Assembly: GCF_019925205.1 (NCBI RefSeq)
Contig: NC_083567.1
Coordinates: forward strand, 18,352,001 to 18,416,000
Origin: Metopolophium dirhodum
Lineage: Eukaryota > Arthropoda > Insecta > Hemiptera > Aphididae
DNA: 64,000 nt
Direction: 5' to 3'
In this document: positions 36,475-47,000 of the stretch, piece after piece
Position numbering within the stretch: position 1 is the first letter of the stretch
Layout: the number at the start of each line of letters is the position of its first letter
Position numbers and translations under genes: made by a program
Notes under the pieces: generated by a model
The model's input: only the letters and a program-made list of their open reading frames with translations
What the model was told of the DNA's origin: nothing
Databases searched by the model: none

Positions 36475-36679
36475 GATATAAGATATAAAACTATTGAAGA
36501 TATCATAATCATAATATTAGATGGTTATAGCGAATACGAAACTAAAATAATAGACTGCATGACAGGTAACAGACAGCCAATTTACCATAATATCACAAAT
36601 TTATAATTTAAATTTAGAGCCCCTAAATTGACCGGCCCAGGTGGAATTCTCCACCTTTCTGCCCTGGCCAGTCACTGAT

Positions 36680-39170
36680 GGTCATAGTCCATAGATCAAC
36701 TGTGGTATATCGGCATCTACGCTGCTAAACGACGCTCTATGCTCCCATCCTAACTAGCTGACCTAATATTCGTGAAACGCATCCATAGTTAGCGTGTGGC
36801 ACGCATGGGTGATATAGACGGTCAGCACTACCAAAACCCGAGCATCGATGAGCCAAATTATCAAAATTACTTTTGACTTTATAAGGCTTACTTTGTACGG
36901 AATAATTGTGATACTGGGCAACAAACGATTCATCACATATACAGTCATACTTGAACTATAGTTGCAACTTAAAAAAATCCATTCTAACGTTCCCAACACG
37001 TCTCGAGTCGATAAGATGCAAGGCATGTTGAACAATTTTTATTACATTTATACTCAACATTTTTAAATTTCCACTAACAGTTTTTTGACCAGGTGAAAAA
37101 ATTTTTATTGATGCTAATTTTCAAAAACTAATAAAAATATAAATGTTCTCGTGCGTATGACTAGCTAAGAAATACGATTCAAAGAGTTCTATTAGACAAT
37201 ATCAAAATTGTTCAGTAGTACGTTTTAAGATTTTAAAAATTAAAAAATGTACTTCCTCGAGTGATTTTGAGTTGTTTGGCGTCTTTTGCAATGTTCAATT
37301 CTATAAATGTAATTTTAACTAATGCGAAAAAAATTCCTTTCAACTACTCAAAATGTCAAATAACTTTAAAATTCCTAGTTTGGACACAAATGGTTCTACA
37401 TATGGAATTTCCCAATTTTATTTTTTAAAACAAACGGATAAATGCTTAATATATTATTTTATTATAATATTAGAGTTATTTTGATTAATATTATTAATAT
37501 CAAATTCATATTTTAATATAATTATAAAATAATTGTTATTATTTTACCTGTAAGCTCTCCACAACTAGTACGTATAACAATTATCACAGTTAATATTATT
37601 ATGAATTTATATGAAATCATAGTTATTGTTCAGATAACTACAAAGAACAAGTATAAATTGTGCTATTCAGTGGATATACGTATGTCAAAAGATTGTGAAC
37701 ACAGAATAAGTACTATATTATAAACACCAAAGATAAAAAAAAAAAATAAATAAATATAAATATAAAACACCGCAAAATATAAATGGCGTTTATGCATTAT
37801 AACAGCTAAGTAAACATTTCATGTAATTCTTACATAAACATCTGTTCCAAAATACATAGAAAAAACATAAGGTTTAGTGTTACACAGACTATAGTGGGAT
37901 AAAGTCAAAATTACAAAATATATTAAAAGCTAAACGCCTAAACACAACATATTTTGGACTTCGATATTTTAGTCACCACATTTGTTAAAACCAAACGTTT
38001 AACATATTGTTTATCTTAATAAATAGTTGAGATATAAATGCAGTAAGCTTATGTATTTTTTAACAACTTTTTTTTAACACTTAAAATGTTATGTGACACT
38101 AATTAATATTATTTTTATCTTTATATTATTATACACAGTCTTCACTGTTACGCCTTAAATTAATTGTATTTGATTCTAGTTTATGAAATATGTTTTCAGT
38201 TTTTGACTGCTGGCACTGTATTGTGATCAATTAATATGTATTTGTGCTTCTTATCAAAAAAAATAACTTTTACAGAGTGTCCCACGATTTTTGACAAATT
38301 AAATAACTTGTATTCTAATCAATATTTTTTTATTTTTTTTTTATTTATTATAATCAATAGACTCTTTTACTATATGTATAAATAAAATTTTTATTTTTAT
38401 TTTTTTGTACAGAAAATAAAAATTTATAATAGCCAATTTATAAACATGTTGAAAAATATTAGTATATAGTATGTAATTTGAGTAATCCGTTAGCAACTTA
38501 TTTACGTTTAAATACTCGTTCAATTTACTGCTACTGGGAAATTTATCATACCCAACAGTAAAAACCAGAAGTCAAAATTAAATTAAATCTCAATTTAACG
38601 ATACCCATAACTGTCAAAATCTATAACAACTAATAAGTAATAGGTTAGGTTAATGGTCATACGAATTGGACATTTGGACCTTCCTATCCCGACTCCCACC
38701 TGCAGCAGCTTTATCGGCAGTGTTGCCGCCAATCTGATGATGATCGGTTCCGGGACATTTGTGGTCGGGACATTTGCGGTCGGCACCTTTTGCGTGCCAT
38801 TTGCGGTCAATTTATTTCTATCTACCTGACTATAAGATTTGGGTGCTATATATAATATTTTATATACTATATACTTAATTTATGCTAATAGGTATAATAT
38901 AATACTTTTTTACTATAATTGATATAGGTAATTATATACTTGTCAATCAAAATTCACTGTATTTACATAAAGAACATCCCCTAATTTTTTTTTAAATCTA
39001 ATGACAAACACAAAAATAAAAATTAAATTAAAAAAAAATTAAAAATTAAAAAAAAAACACACATTGTAAAATTGTAAAATCAATACATTCATCGCTCCGC
39101 TCAGAATCTAAAATGCACATAATAATAATATTTTTGTCAATCACAATTCACCTTATACGCCATACTGCCA
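36680..39170. other. AT-rich sequence, nothing firmly recognised
   Basis: No gene is supported. A less AT-rich patch at 38640-38820 has an imperfect tandem word (GACATTTGTGGTCGG, GACATTTGCGGTCGG, GCCATTTGCGGTC) that also makes the open frame at 38595-38810 look protein-like. I treat it as repeat-derived. Confidence 0.4.
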
Positions 39171-39434
39171 TAGTATGAAAATGTGTTGGCCGTGATATTT
39201 ATTTATACTGGATAAACCAATTTGTGATACAGCCGTTTGGTTGATTGTGGATATTCGATGTCATTATCGATAAGGAGAAAACGTTTACGTATATTTTATT
39301 TTATTTTACTTTTATTATCATTCGTTCACTCGTCGGCAATATTTACTCAGTGTTTGGTAATTTAGTATTGTATACGCCTTGGTACCTTCAGTTCGATTTG
39401 TTAACAGTGTTTTGATTTAAAATTTAAATTAAAA

Positions 39435-39705
39435 ATGAATAATTCGTTTGAAGTGTTAGAGACAACTAAAGGCCATCCTCTAGCGTCTAGCCATACATGA
39501 CAATTGCCAATACAGAAAGTATCGAACAAATAACGCAAATATAATAACCTGGGTATGCTTAAATGAGAAAAAAGAAGAAAAATGCAAAGGAAGATTAAAA
39601 ACAACAGGTAATAAAGTTTTAAGTGTTACCACTCATACATGTAAATATGACTTAGCAAAAATTGAAGTAAAAAAAAAATATAATATTGCAAAAAAACGTA
39701 CACTT
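39435..39705 (+). pseudogene. FLYWCH zinc-finger gene, 5' part (broken)
   Basis: From ATG 39435 the frame reads MNNSFEVLETTKGHPLASS. After a one-base shift near 39490-39500 it continues KYRTNNANIITWVCLNEKKE, EKCKGRLKTTGNKVLS and VTTHTC. The W-V-C...C-K-G-R-L...H pattern fits a FLYWCH zinc finger, which in insects often heads MULE-type transposases. The text then reaches the left end of the 6.4-kb CCCTAACA element at 39706 and appears to resume at 46152. The region upstream of the ATG (39170-39434) is less AT-rich and could hold its promoter. It is a pseudogene because of the shift and the insertion. Confidence 0.6.
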
Positions 39706-40610
39706 CCCTAACAACACATAGACCTACCCAGGAAGGTCTTGGGACTGATTTTTGAGACTCTGAGACTCTTAATAGGAAATACCTGTTTAAATCCCAGACC
39801 GGTCTGGGTAGGTCTTAGGCGGTCTGTAGGATTCCTAATGTCCGGGTTCAGACTTTCCACAAGACTGCCCGTCAGGAACCAACTGGCCAGTGATACAACA
39901 TGGTCCATTATGGTCTGTATATTTCCCATAATATTCCTGTTTGCAGTCTATTAAGGTCCTGGAAACTTCTTGAAAAGGTTATGAATATATCCCAATAAGG
40001 TCTCAATGGTTCCTGTACGAGTCTTGTAAGGAATTCATTTTAGATCCAAAAAATCTACTGGAATAATATCCCTTATTTATGTCCGATTGAGGAGTCAACC
40101 CTACTTAAGTGTAATTTGTAAAAAAAACATTTACATTTTTAATTATTTATAATTAGATGAGTAAAGCTTATTGTCAATAGGGATTTTAACATGACCCCAT
40201 TCAATTATTTTAAGCCTTCATAAATTTTAAAAATTAACAACTATTTTTCTTTCCAAAGATTTTTAAACAAAATATAAAGGTACTTAATTTGTAGGAAAAT
40301 CAATTAATTTTTTATATACAGATTTAAATTGTAGTAAATTGTAAATAATTTATTTTATTTTATTGTAATAACAACATATCAGCTAAAAAAACAGTATCAT
40401 AATAATAAAATATTGTTATAATATATATTTTATTTTATAATTGTAAAATTATATTTTTAATCAAGTAAGCAAATAAAATATGAATGAAATTAAAAAAAAA
40501 ACTTGTTTGAAGAATTACTTATTCTTTATTACAAAAAAAAAAAAACTAACTTTAAATAATGTTTGATCACTATAATGACCATTAAATAATTATTTCAATG
40601 ACTAATTGCA

Positions 40611-43600
40611 CTACAATGATTCTCTTCGTCCATTTCTTTCCTTGGCATGTTTTAACCACCCAGTAACCGCTTTATTAATACTAGTAATTGTTGAACCGGA
40701 TACATTTTTCAATATTACCCCTGCATTTAAAATACAAATTTACATAAGAAAATGTAATTAGTTAAATCATAATTATTATCAAAATATTAGCATACTGTTA
40801 ATTCAATACTTTCTCTCAAAAATATACACTTATCCAATTGGTTTTGATTAAATTAAAATATAAATAATAAAGTGTTAATATAAAAAGTAAGTAGAAATTA
40901 TAAAAAAAAAAATGAGATGAAAATGAAGTATCTGTGTTATTATAAATTATAATATACACTTCAAATGGAATTCCATCATATTATATTTTCATACAATTTT
41001 CAATTAATAACACTCATAAACATCAAATTCATTACTAACAAGTTAAATAATATGACAAGAATTAAAAACCATTATTAATCATCTAATTAAAAATGGGTGG
41101 GTAATCAATTACCCATATAAAGTATTAACAGTAATAATAATGTGTTCTTAACAATATAAGTTAATAATATTATAATATAAATTCAACTTACGTGTTATCA
41201 ATTTAAACATTGTTAATGAAATGAGTGACATTTTTTCATTTTTCTTATTATTTGTTCCACGTCCTGTCAGAGATATTTGCATCCCTAAATTATCAGTCAT
41301 CAAGAAGTCCATAATGCATTTGGTCACCATATACACATTATTACCACCAAATTCTTTCAATCGTTTTACCTAGGGAAAAAAATATATGCTTTGTTTGTAA
41401 AATATAAATAAATAGTAATTTAACATTTTATAAGCCTTACCAAACATTTGTAAAATAATGTATCTGACTTTAGTTTTCCATCTATTTCTTTTAAGGAATC
41501 TAAATTATGTAATGGGAATTCTTCTAAATCCGTGTTGTCATAAAAGCTCTCATCGTGCACTGTTTTATTTTGTAAAATTTTTTTTAGCAATTCTTCATGT
41601 TTGGACTGATTTAAAATAATTTTATTTAATTTTGTATTAAGCTGTGGTAATGTTGAGGTAATAAATTTTAAAATACAACCATGGTTAACTGAAAACATAA
41701 AACTAGTATAATGCAATTGAAATTGATAAAATATACCAATTATATACCAAAACATATTTTATTTTTAAAATAGGTCAGGTGTATAATAATATTTATGATA
41801 TTATTCTTTACCATTAGCTTCACTGTCTTTTGAGAATGTCTCAGACTGTGTTGTCGAAGACATTAGTTGACTGTCTGCTACAGGTGTTACATTTTTATGA
41901 GCAGATTCTGGTGTGCTTTGAAAAAGGCCTGTTAAACTTATAATTGGGCTATCATTCAATTTTGAAGGAGTTGCCATCAGATAATTTGCTATAAAGTTTA
42001 TTAATATAAGATTAAATAAATATGTAAGGGATAATTTAAAAATACAATTCTTTACCAATAGCTTCACTGCCTATTTTTGATGTATTGGAATTGTACTGTG
42101 TTGAAGGAAACAGTTTTCTCACAGCAACATTTTTTACCGGTTTTTGCGGTGTCATATCAAAAATACTTCTTTTTAGACCACTTTTAATTGGACTAAACAT
42201 TGGAGGAGATGCCATCAGATCATTTTCTATAAATATTTAATAAATATCAAGTTAAATAAATAGCAGAGTTTAGGTATAGCTATGGATTCTTCTACTACTA
42301 CTCTTAATATTTAGGTTTTTTGTTACCACTTGACAAAGTAGGCATACCAGCATTTTTGGTTTTAGGCGAGTATAATTTTAAATGATTTGTGTACAAATTG
42401 TTTTTGTTATTTGGAAATGAATTTTGGGTACTTGAAGAAGGAGAATTACCAATATTTTTATTCAGATTGTGCAATTAATTAAAAGCAGAAACTATGCATA
42501 TTAACAGTTGTTTAGATTTTTAACTCTGTCTTTTATTAATTATTTTAATGCTTGTATCACCTTCAGTATTTTCTTCAATAAATGTCCTATCAACCGACCA
42601 ATTTTGTTGACTTGTAGAAGGGGAGTATAAATGTCCAATATTTTTTCTGCAAGATTCGTTATCTAGAAAAATTTATAAGAACTAAATTATAGTAAAAATA
42701 TAATTTTTTATGATATTTACTAAGACTATATTACTATATATTTTACCTCTAGTATTCTTTCCAACATTTTTATGACTAGCCATTGACACTTCATCTAATT
42801 TTTTACAATTTTTTTCTTTAGGTGAATGTTTAAACTTGTTGGACTGCAAATTACAGATTTTTCTTTTTTGTGTTATGACAACTAAAAAAATATGATAATT
42901 ATATAAAAAACATAATTAAATTAAACAGAATAATGTAATTGTTCATAATACTTACGAGGTAATGACTTAAATGGATCTATTGGAAGTGGTGAAATAGAAA
43001 AATTAGATAATTTTGAAGTTTGACTTTTTATCATTTTGGGCGATAATATACTCTGTCTATTCACCCTTTTATTAGCAAGCTCTCTCCGTTTTTTTTTTGC
43101 AAGCACTTCATCGATCTCAGAATTTAAGTCTTCAGCTTCAGATAATTGCAAAGCAATTTTTAACTTTTGTTTTGCCCTAATAAAGTTATCTAAATAATAA
43201 TAAAAACAACAATTCATTATTTGTATAATGGACAATAATATAATTTTTAATACCAGAGGAACCCCAATTTTTTTTTATAGAAAATGTTTTTCATGAAGAC
43301 TCATATGGAATGGTATTAAGGACCAGTTTGTCATATTTCCTGGAGTTTATATTTTCTGGGTAAAATGTTTCTGTCTGGTTAGATGATATCCAATTGTGTG
43401 GAACTACTTGAACACCATCAACAAATTCAACAATTACGTAATTCCTAGAAATATTACTCTTAATTAATTTAATGTCTTTTATAAAAACATTTTTCTAAAG
43501 ATCATAAGTTGTATAATAGTAAATAAATAAATAATGTTAAATAGGTAGTGTTAAAACATTCTAACCTCATGAATTAAGCTTTTGTTAGTAATTTAAATTT

Positions 43601-44367
43601 CATAAGCTTGGTCTTTCATTATTGTCAATATGTAAAAGTGGAAAGGCAGCAAAACATTCCAAATTAATTTCACACAAAAAGTATTTTGTGTTAACATTAT
43701 TTAAGGGCCATATTTTTCTCATAGAAAGATTTGAAACCATAAAAATACCCAAATGAGAAGATACACAAGGTTCAGTATACAATGGTTTCATTTCCAAAAA
43801 TTCTTTACCGATTATGTAACTTTCGTTATTTACTTTGAAGCATATTATATTCTCAATGATAACTATTTTTCCTGAAGTAAGACCACAAATATTATTTGCT
43901 TTTGATTGAATTTTAAATGTCATATTTTTAAATAATAAAGTTGAAAATTGAAAATAATTTTAGTTTTCATATATCTGCACATACCTAATACAGTAGGCAG
44001 TTCAATCGTTTTCACTATATAGTTTTTTCAGTTACCTAACACATGTGCAGACATAGACGTGCGCACGGGGCAACCCAGGCTCGACCGGAGATATAGAGGC
44101 AGAGTAAATTGTAGATACCTAATATATATCCGTATTTTATAAAAGTATGTTTGTGAAGATCATGGACATTCTATTTGTCCTGATAGCTAATAAAATGAAA
44201 CCAACTCAACTAACAAAAGCATTGTGAACAATAACCATAGTTATTGTGTAACAATGTTTATAAGGCATAGATTGTTCTGACCTATACATTTATAATAAAT
44301 ATTATTGAAATAAATACCTTAATTCCATGATTCCAACATCTTCTTCACAACTACTTAAATCTGACAT
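40611..44367 (-). pseudogene. DUF4806-domain protein gene, 11 exons, one internal stop
   Basis: Exons on the minus strand with GT-AG borders and matching phases: 44318-44367, 43254-43444, 42956-43189, 42747-42881, 42561-42662, (42327-42466), 42056-42226, 41812-41988, 41441-41688, 41192-41369, 40611-40720. The protein starts MSDLSSCEED, then has an N-terminal block (YVIVEFVDGVQVVPHNWIS) of the kind found in aphid DUF4806 proteins, and a low-complexity middle. It ends with the DUF4806 domain: EFPLHNLDSLKEIDGKLK, FGGNNVYMVTKCIMDFLM, SLTGRGTNNKKNEKMS, and AVTGWLKHAKERNGRRE. Function of DUF4806 is unknown. One TGA (43291-43293, codon 68) replaces an expected Trp codon; exon 42327-42466 has lost its acceptor, but skipping it keeps the frame. 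Exons 5/6 and 7/8 look like duplicated pairs. Confidence 0.75.
43600..43923 (-). pseudogene. Transposase C-terminal fragment in intron 1 of the DUF4806 gene
   Basis: This 107-residue frame lies on the same strand as the DUF4806 gene, inside its first intron. The text KIVIIENIICFKVNNESYII, then KPLYTEPCVSSHLGIFMVS and ECFAAFPLLHI resembles the C-terminal tail of the Tnp2-like transposases (EnSpm/CACTA-like) that I associate with aphid and cnidarian elements. That match is from memory of the style of these tails and is not certain. The rest of the transposase is absent. It may be the last trace of the enzyme that once moved the element. Confidence 0.4.
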
Positions 44368-44939
44368 GGTTTTTATCTTAACTATATACCTAAATGTAAA
44401 ATAAATAAAATAGGTATAAGTACTTAAGTTTGTAAATAATAAAAATGTGTCTAAACTCTAGTCAACTTTACCATAAATATTTAATAATATTATGTATTCT
44501 TCAGTATTTTATTTTAAACAATAATAGTTATTACTTTAATGCATTTAATATACTTAGGTAATATAAAATGTAATTCTCAATCGATATTGTTATTTAGTTG
44601 ACATTGTGAGAGCTAATATTTATTATTTATAAAGAAATAAATTAGGTAATTGATAACTCAAATACAATCATTATTCAAATTTTCAAAACCACTATGCATC
44701 TATGCCCTTTTAATAGTTTTACCAAACTAGGAAAAGTTTTGGATGTAATTGAGCATATTATTAATTTCATGCCTAATTCAAGTTAGTTATCAATTAAAAA
44801 GTCGAATGTTTCAACATCTTCAAAAAATCTTCTACGCTTAGTAGATTGACTAATATTATGGTTATACTTACAAACTGAATGTTCTAAATAATTATAAATA
44901 TAGATATAATTAACTTTGTACTTACTTATATCACGCAAG

Positions 44940-45250
44940 ACGCAATGGCGGAACGTGGAAACCTCAACGGAAAGTACAATCAACGAAAATTGACACACGT
45001 TCGGTAGCTTAGCGAAATACAATAAATCCACAAACTAAACGAAAAACGTTATACGTAGATACAAAAAACAACACTAGGTTTATACGCAAATGCAAGATAC
45101 AATGGCGGAACGCTGAAACAGTGAAACATTCAAACCAAACATCAACGACAACAATCAACAACAACAAATCCAGAACGCACGAAACGAACCACGAGGCAAA
45201 AAAAAATGATTTTTCGTAACCGTGGAATATGGATACCTAGTGGAGCGTGG
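44940..45250. promoter_or_regulatory. Possible upstream region of the DUF4806 gene
   Basis: Upstream of the first exon (44367) the text becomes less AT-rich between about 44940 and 45250. A word CAATGGCGGAACG occurs twice (44944 and 45102), with GAAAC shortly after both. The repeated word could be a promoter element or part of an untranslated exon. No TATA box or initiator was fixed. Confidence 0.25.
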
Positions 45251-45299
45251 AGCGTCGCAGTGAAGCACTAAAATATAATATTAATAATTTTACAATGCG

Positions 45300-45970
45300 C
45301 TGCCGCCGCGCCGTTATACTCGTTAACTATAAACAATAAATTAATATTATATTAGATAGTACAATAGTAAATACTAAATACGCATTGGTCAGTGGTCACT
45401 CGTCGGTCATATCGTACCGCGCGGTATCGACGTCGTTCATCATGTGGGTAGGGTGAGGTATGCTTAGATCTAGAATATTCACGAAAATATAAAAATAGCT
45501 GATATTTCCAAACAAAAACAAAAACCTCAACCGGTCTGTAGGTACTCCGCGATAGCAACACATATTGCTTAATGAATAATGCGCCATAATATATTCTATA
45601 GATTTTAGTATTGTTTACTTGTTAGTTCTTAGAACCATAATAGTTAATAATATAATATATTATAAATTATAATTATTTTAATATAGGAAGTTGATTGCAA
45701 TAAAATGATTGCTACTTAAGATGTATAGAAATCGCAAAAAGTGCTAAGCACCTCATACACTACACAAACATTGATAATCAACATAATATTTATTGTTTAT
45801 AATAAAATAACAAATTAAGAAGTACGAGTACCTATATAATATCTTATACAAGGTTTATACAATACGTCAATATGTATAATAATAGTATTGATATATAGTA
45901 TATTCAATATTGATGTATTGATATATTAAAAATATAAATATAATTATATATATATTTACAATTTAACTCA
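45300..45970. other. AT-rich sequence inside the 6.4-kb element
   Basis: No gene is supported. The short overlapping frames at 45352-45587 show no domain. Confidence 0.4.
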
Positions 45971-46151
45971 AATTACTAGGTAGGTCTTGGGACGATTAAA
46001 ATACATCCCATCGGGAAGTTCCAAATAGGTATCAATTGAGTACTACACGGGTGGTACCAGGGAGGTCGAAATGCAGCCCATCAGGAAGTTCCAGTTAAGC
46101 ATCAATTGGGCGCTTTATAGACGGTACCCGGGAAGGTCTGTGCTGTTAGGG

Positions 46152-46321
46152 TTGATACAACATGTTCCCCCCGCTCAAATTTTTCGAGAAGAGTTTACAC
46201 CATTATTAGAACAGGGATTAGATTTAGTGACTGAAATTCCAGTTTACTCATCAGTAAAAACAACATTGAATCGTATACGGCGTAAATCACTCGGAAGTGC
46301 ATTGGATCCTATAATAAATTA
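46152..46321 (+). pseudogene. MULE-type transposase N-terminal segment, 3' part of the split gene
   Basis: The frame reads VPPAQIFREEFTPLLEQGLD, LVTEIPVYSSVKTTLNRIRR and KSLGSALDP. It fits the region between the FLYWCH finger and the MULE transposase domain of insect FLYWCH-MULE proteins (P...SVK..L.R.R). It follows directly on the right end of the 6.4-kb element. Joining it to 39435-39705 gives the expected domain order, with a one-base frame discrepancy close to the junction. The catalytic MULE domain does not follow: at 46310 the sequence becomes an ATT-rich microsatellite. Confidence 0.55.
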
Positions 46322-46392
46322 TAATAATAATATAATAATTATTTATAATAATATTTATTATCTAGATATAGATTTGTAATCATTACCATACG

Positions 46393-46427
46393 TTATCAAT
46401 CATTATCATCATCATCATCATCGTCAT
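46393..46427 (+). repeat. ATC microsatellite
   Basis: About ten units of (ATC) with one CGTC interruption. It follows an ATT/AAT-rich low-complexity stretch at 46310-46375. Confidence 0.8.
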
Positions 46428-46962
46428 CAAACATATTAACAGTCTAATTTAATGTATCATTTATTTCAAAAAATGTAATTACAAATATATATAATATCAG
46501 ATATTTGTAATTACGTTATGACGGAATATGTAAAAAATCTATAATTTCAATAAAACATATGAAAACTAACATAATTTGATTAAAATCGTGTAATATCGAC
46601 ATAATTTAGATATTATCATATAAAAAAATATCAGATTCCTGACAGGCACTCGACGAAAATGCCATAAATACTGCAGTTTTTAAGCCAATACATTAATCAT
46701 TTAACATTGTAGTATTAGATAATATCAAAACTACCTGTTTGGTTATGTCTTCGGCGAGAGAGAAAGAGAGATAGGTAAAAATAATTACTATATTATAATA
46801 TTATAGGTACACTAATTGACTCCTGTACTGTACAGCAGAGTGATTACCTACTTTACCAATTCTTATTCTTTACTAATTTAGGACAATAATAAATTTTAAT
46901 TAAAATAAAATACATAAATCAAATTATTATTATTGTATCATTATTCCATTCATAATACAAAT

Positions 46963-46992
46963 CACGGTCTTAGAAGATCTTCTGAGACCGTG
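46963..46992. mobile_element. 30-bp palindromic micro-insertion with 8-bp duplication
   Basis: A 30-bp near-perfect palindrome (14 of 15 pairs; arms CACGGTCTTAGAAGA and TCTTCTGAGACCGTG) is flanked by exact 8-bp direct repeats ATACAAAT (46955-46962 and 46993-47000). This is the layout of a DNA transposon reduced to its two terminal inverted repeats and nothing else. The 8-bp duplication and CA start fit hAT, P or MULE-type elements. No larger relative with these ends is present in the window. Confidence 0.75.
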
Positions 46993-47000
46993 ATACAAAT

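Larger units (their letters stand above)
39706..46151 (-). mobile_element. 6.4-kb element with CCCTAACA ends carrying a DUF4806 gene
   Basis: The left end CCCTAACAACACATAGACCT (39706) and the right end read inward, CCCTAACAGCACAGACCTTC, are inverted repeats of about 20 bases with small differences. Related words (GGTCTTGGGAC, GGTAGGTCTTAGGC) recur in both subterminal regions (39735, 39806, 45978). The flanks are ...CACTT and TTGATA..., compatible with a 2-bp TT duplication but not proof of it. Inside, on the minus strand, are an 11-exon DUF4806 gene (40611-44367) and a transposase C-terminal scrap (43600-43923). The element splits a FLYWCH/MULE-like gene, which is the best evidence that it is an insertion. 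Superfamily unknown; the scrap suggests an EnSpm/CACTA-like origin. Confidence 0.6.

Noticed and set aside
33868..36677. A larger hAT element from CAGGGGCGATTTTACG to the right-end-like text near 36640-36677
   Set aside because: The right end (…CCCTGGCCAGTCACTG) is not the complement of the left end, and no 8-bp duplication was found.
35674..36677. An element between GGGGTGGACTGGGAG (35676) and CTGGCCAGTCACTG (36677) enclosing the 664-bp MITE
   Set aside because: The ends are only vaguely inverted and flanking bases do not form a duplication; left unassigned.
38595..38810. 71-residue frame with repeated TANGT/TANVP/TTNVP
   Set aside because: The repeated peptide follows an imperfect DNA repeat (GACATTTGCGGTCGG); no evidence of a gene.
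45352..45587. Two overlapping minus-strand frames
   Set aside because: No domain, different frames of the same text, inside the AT-rich end of the 6.4-kb element.
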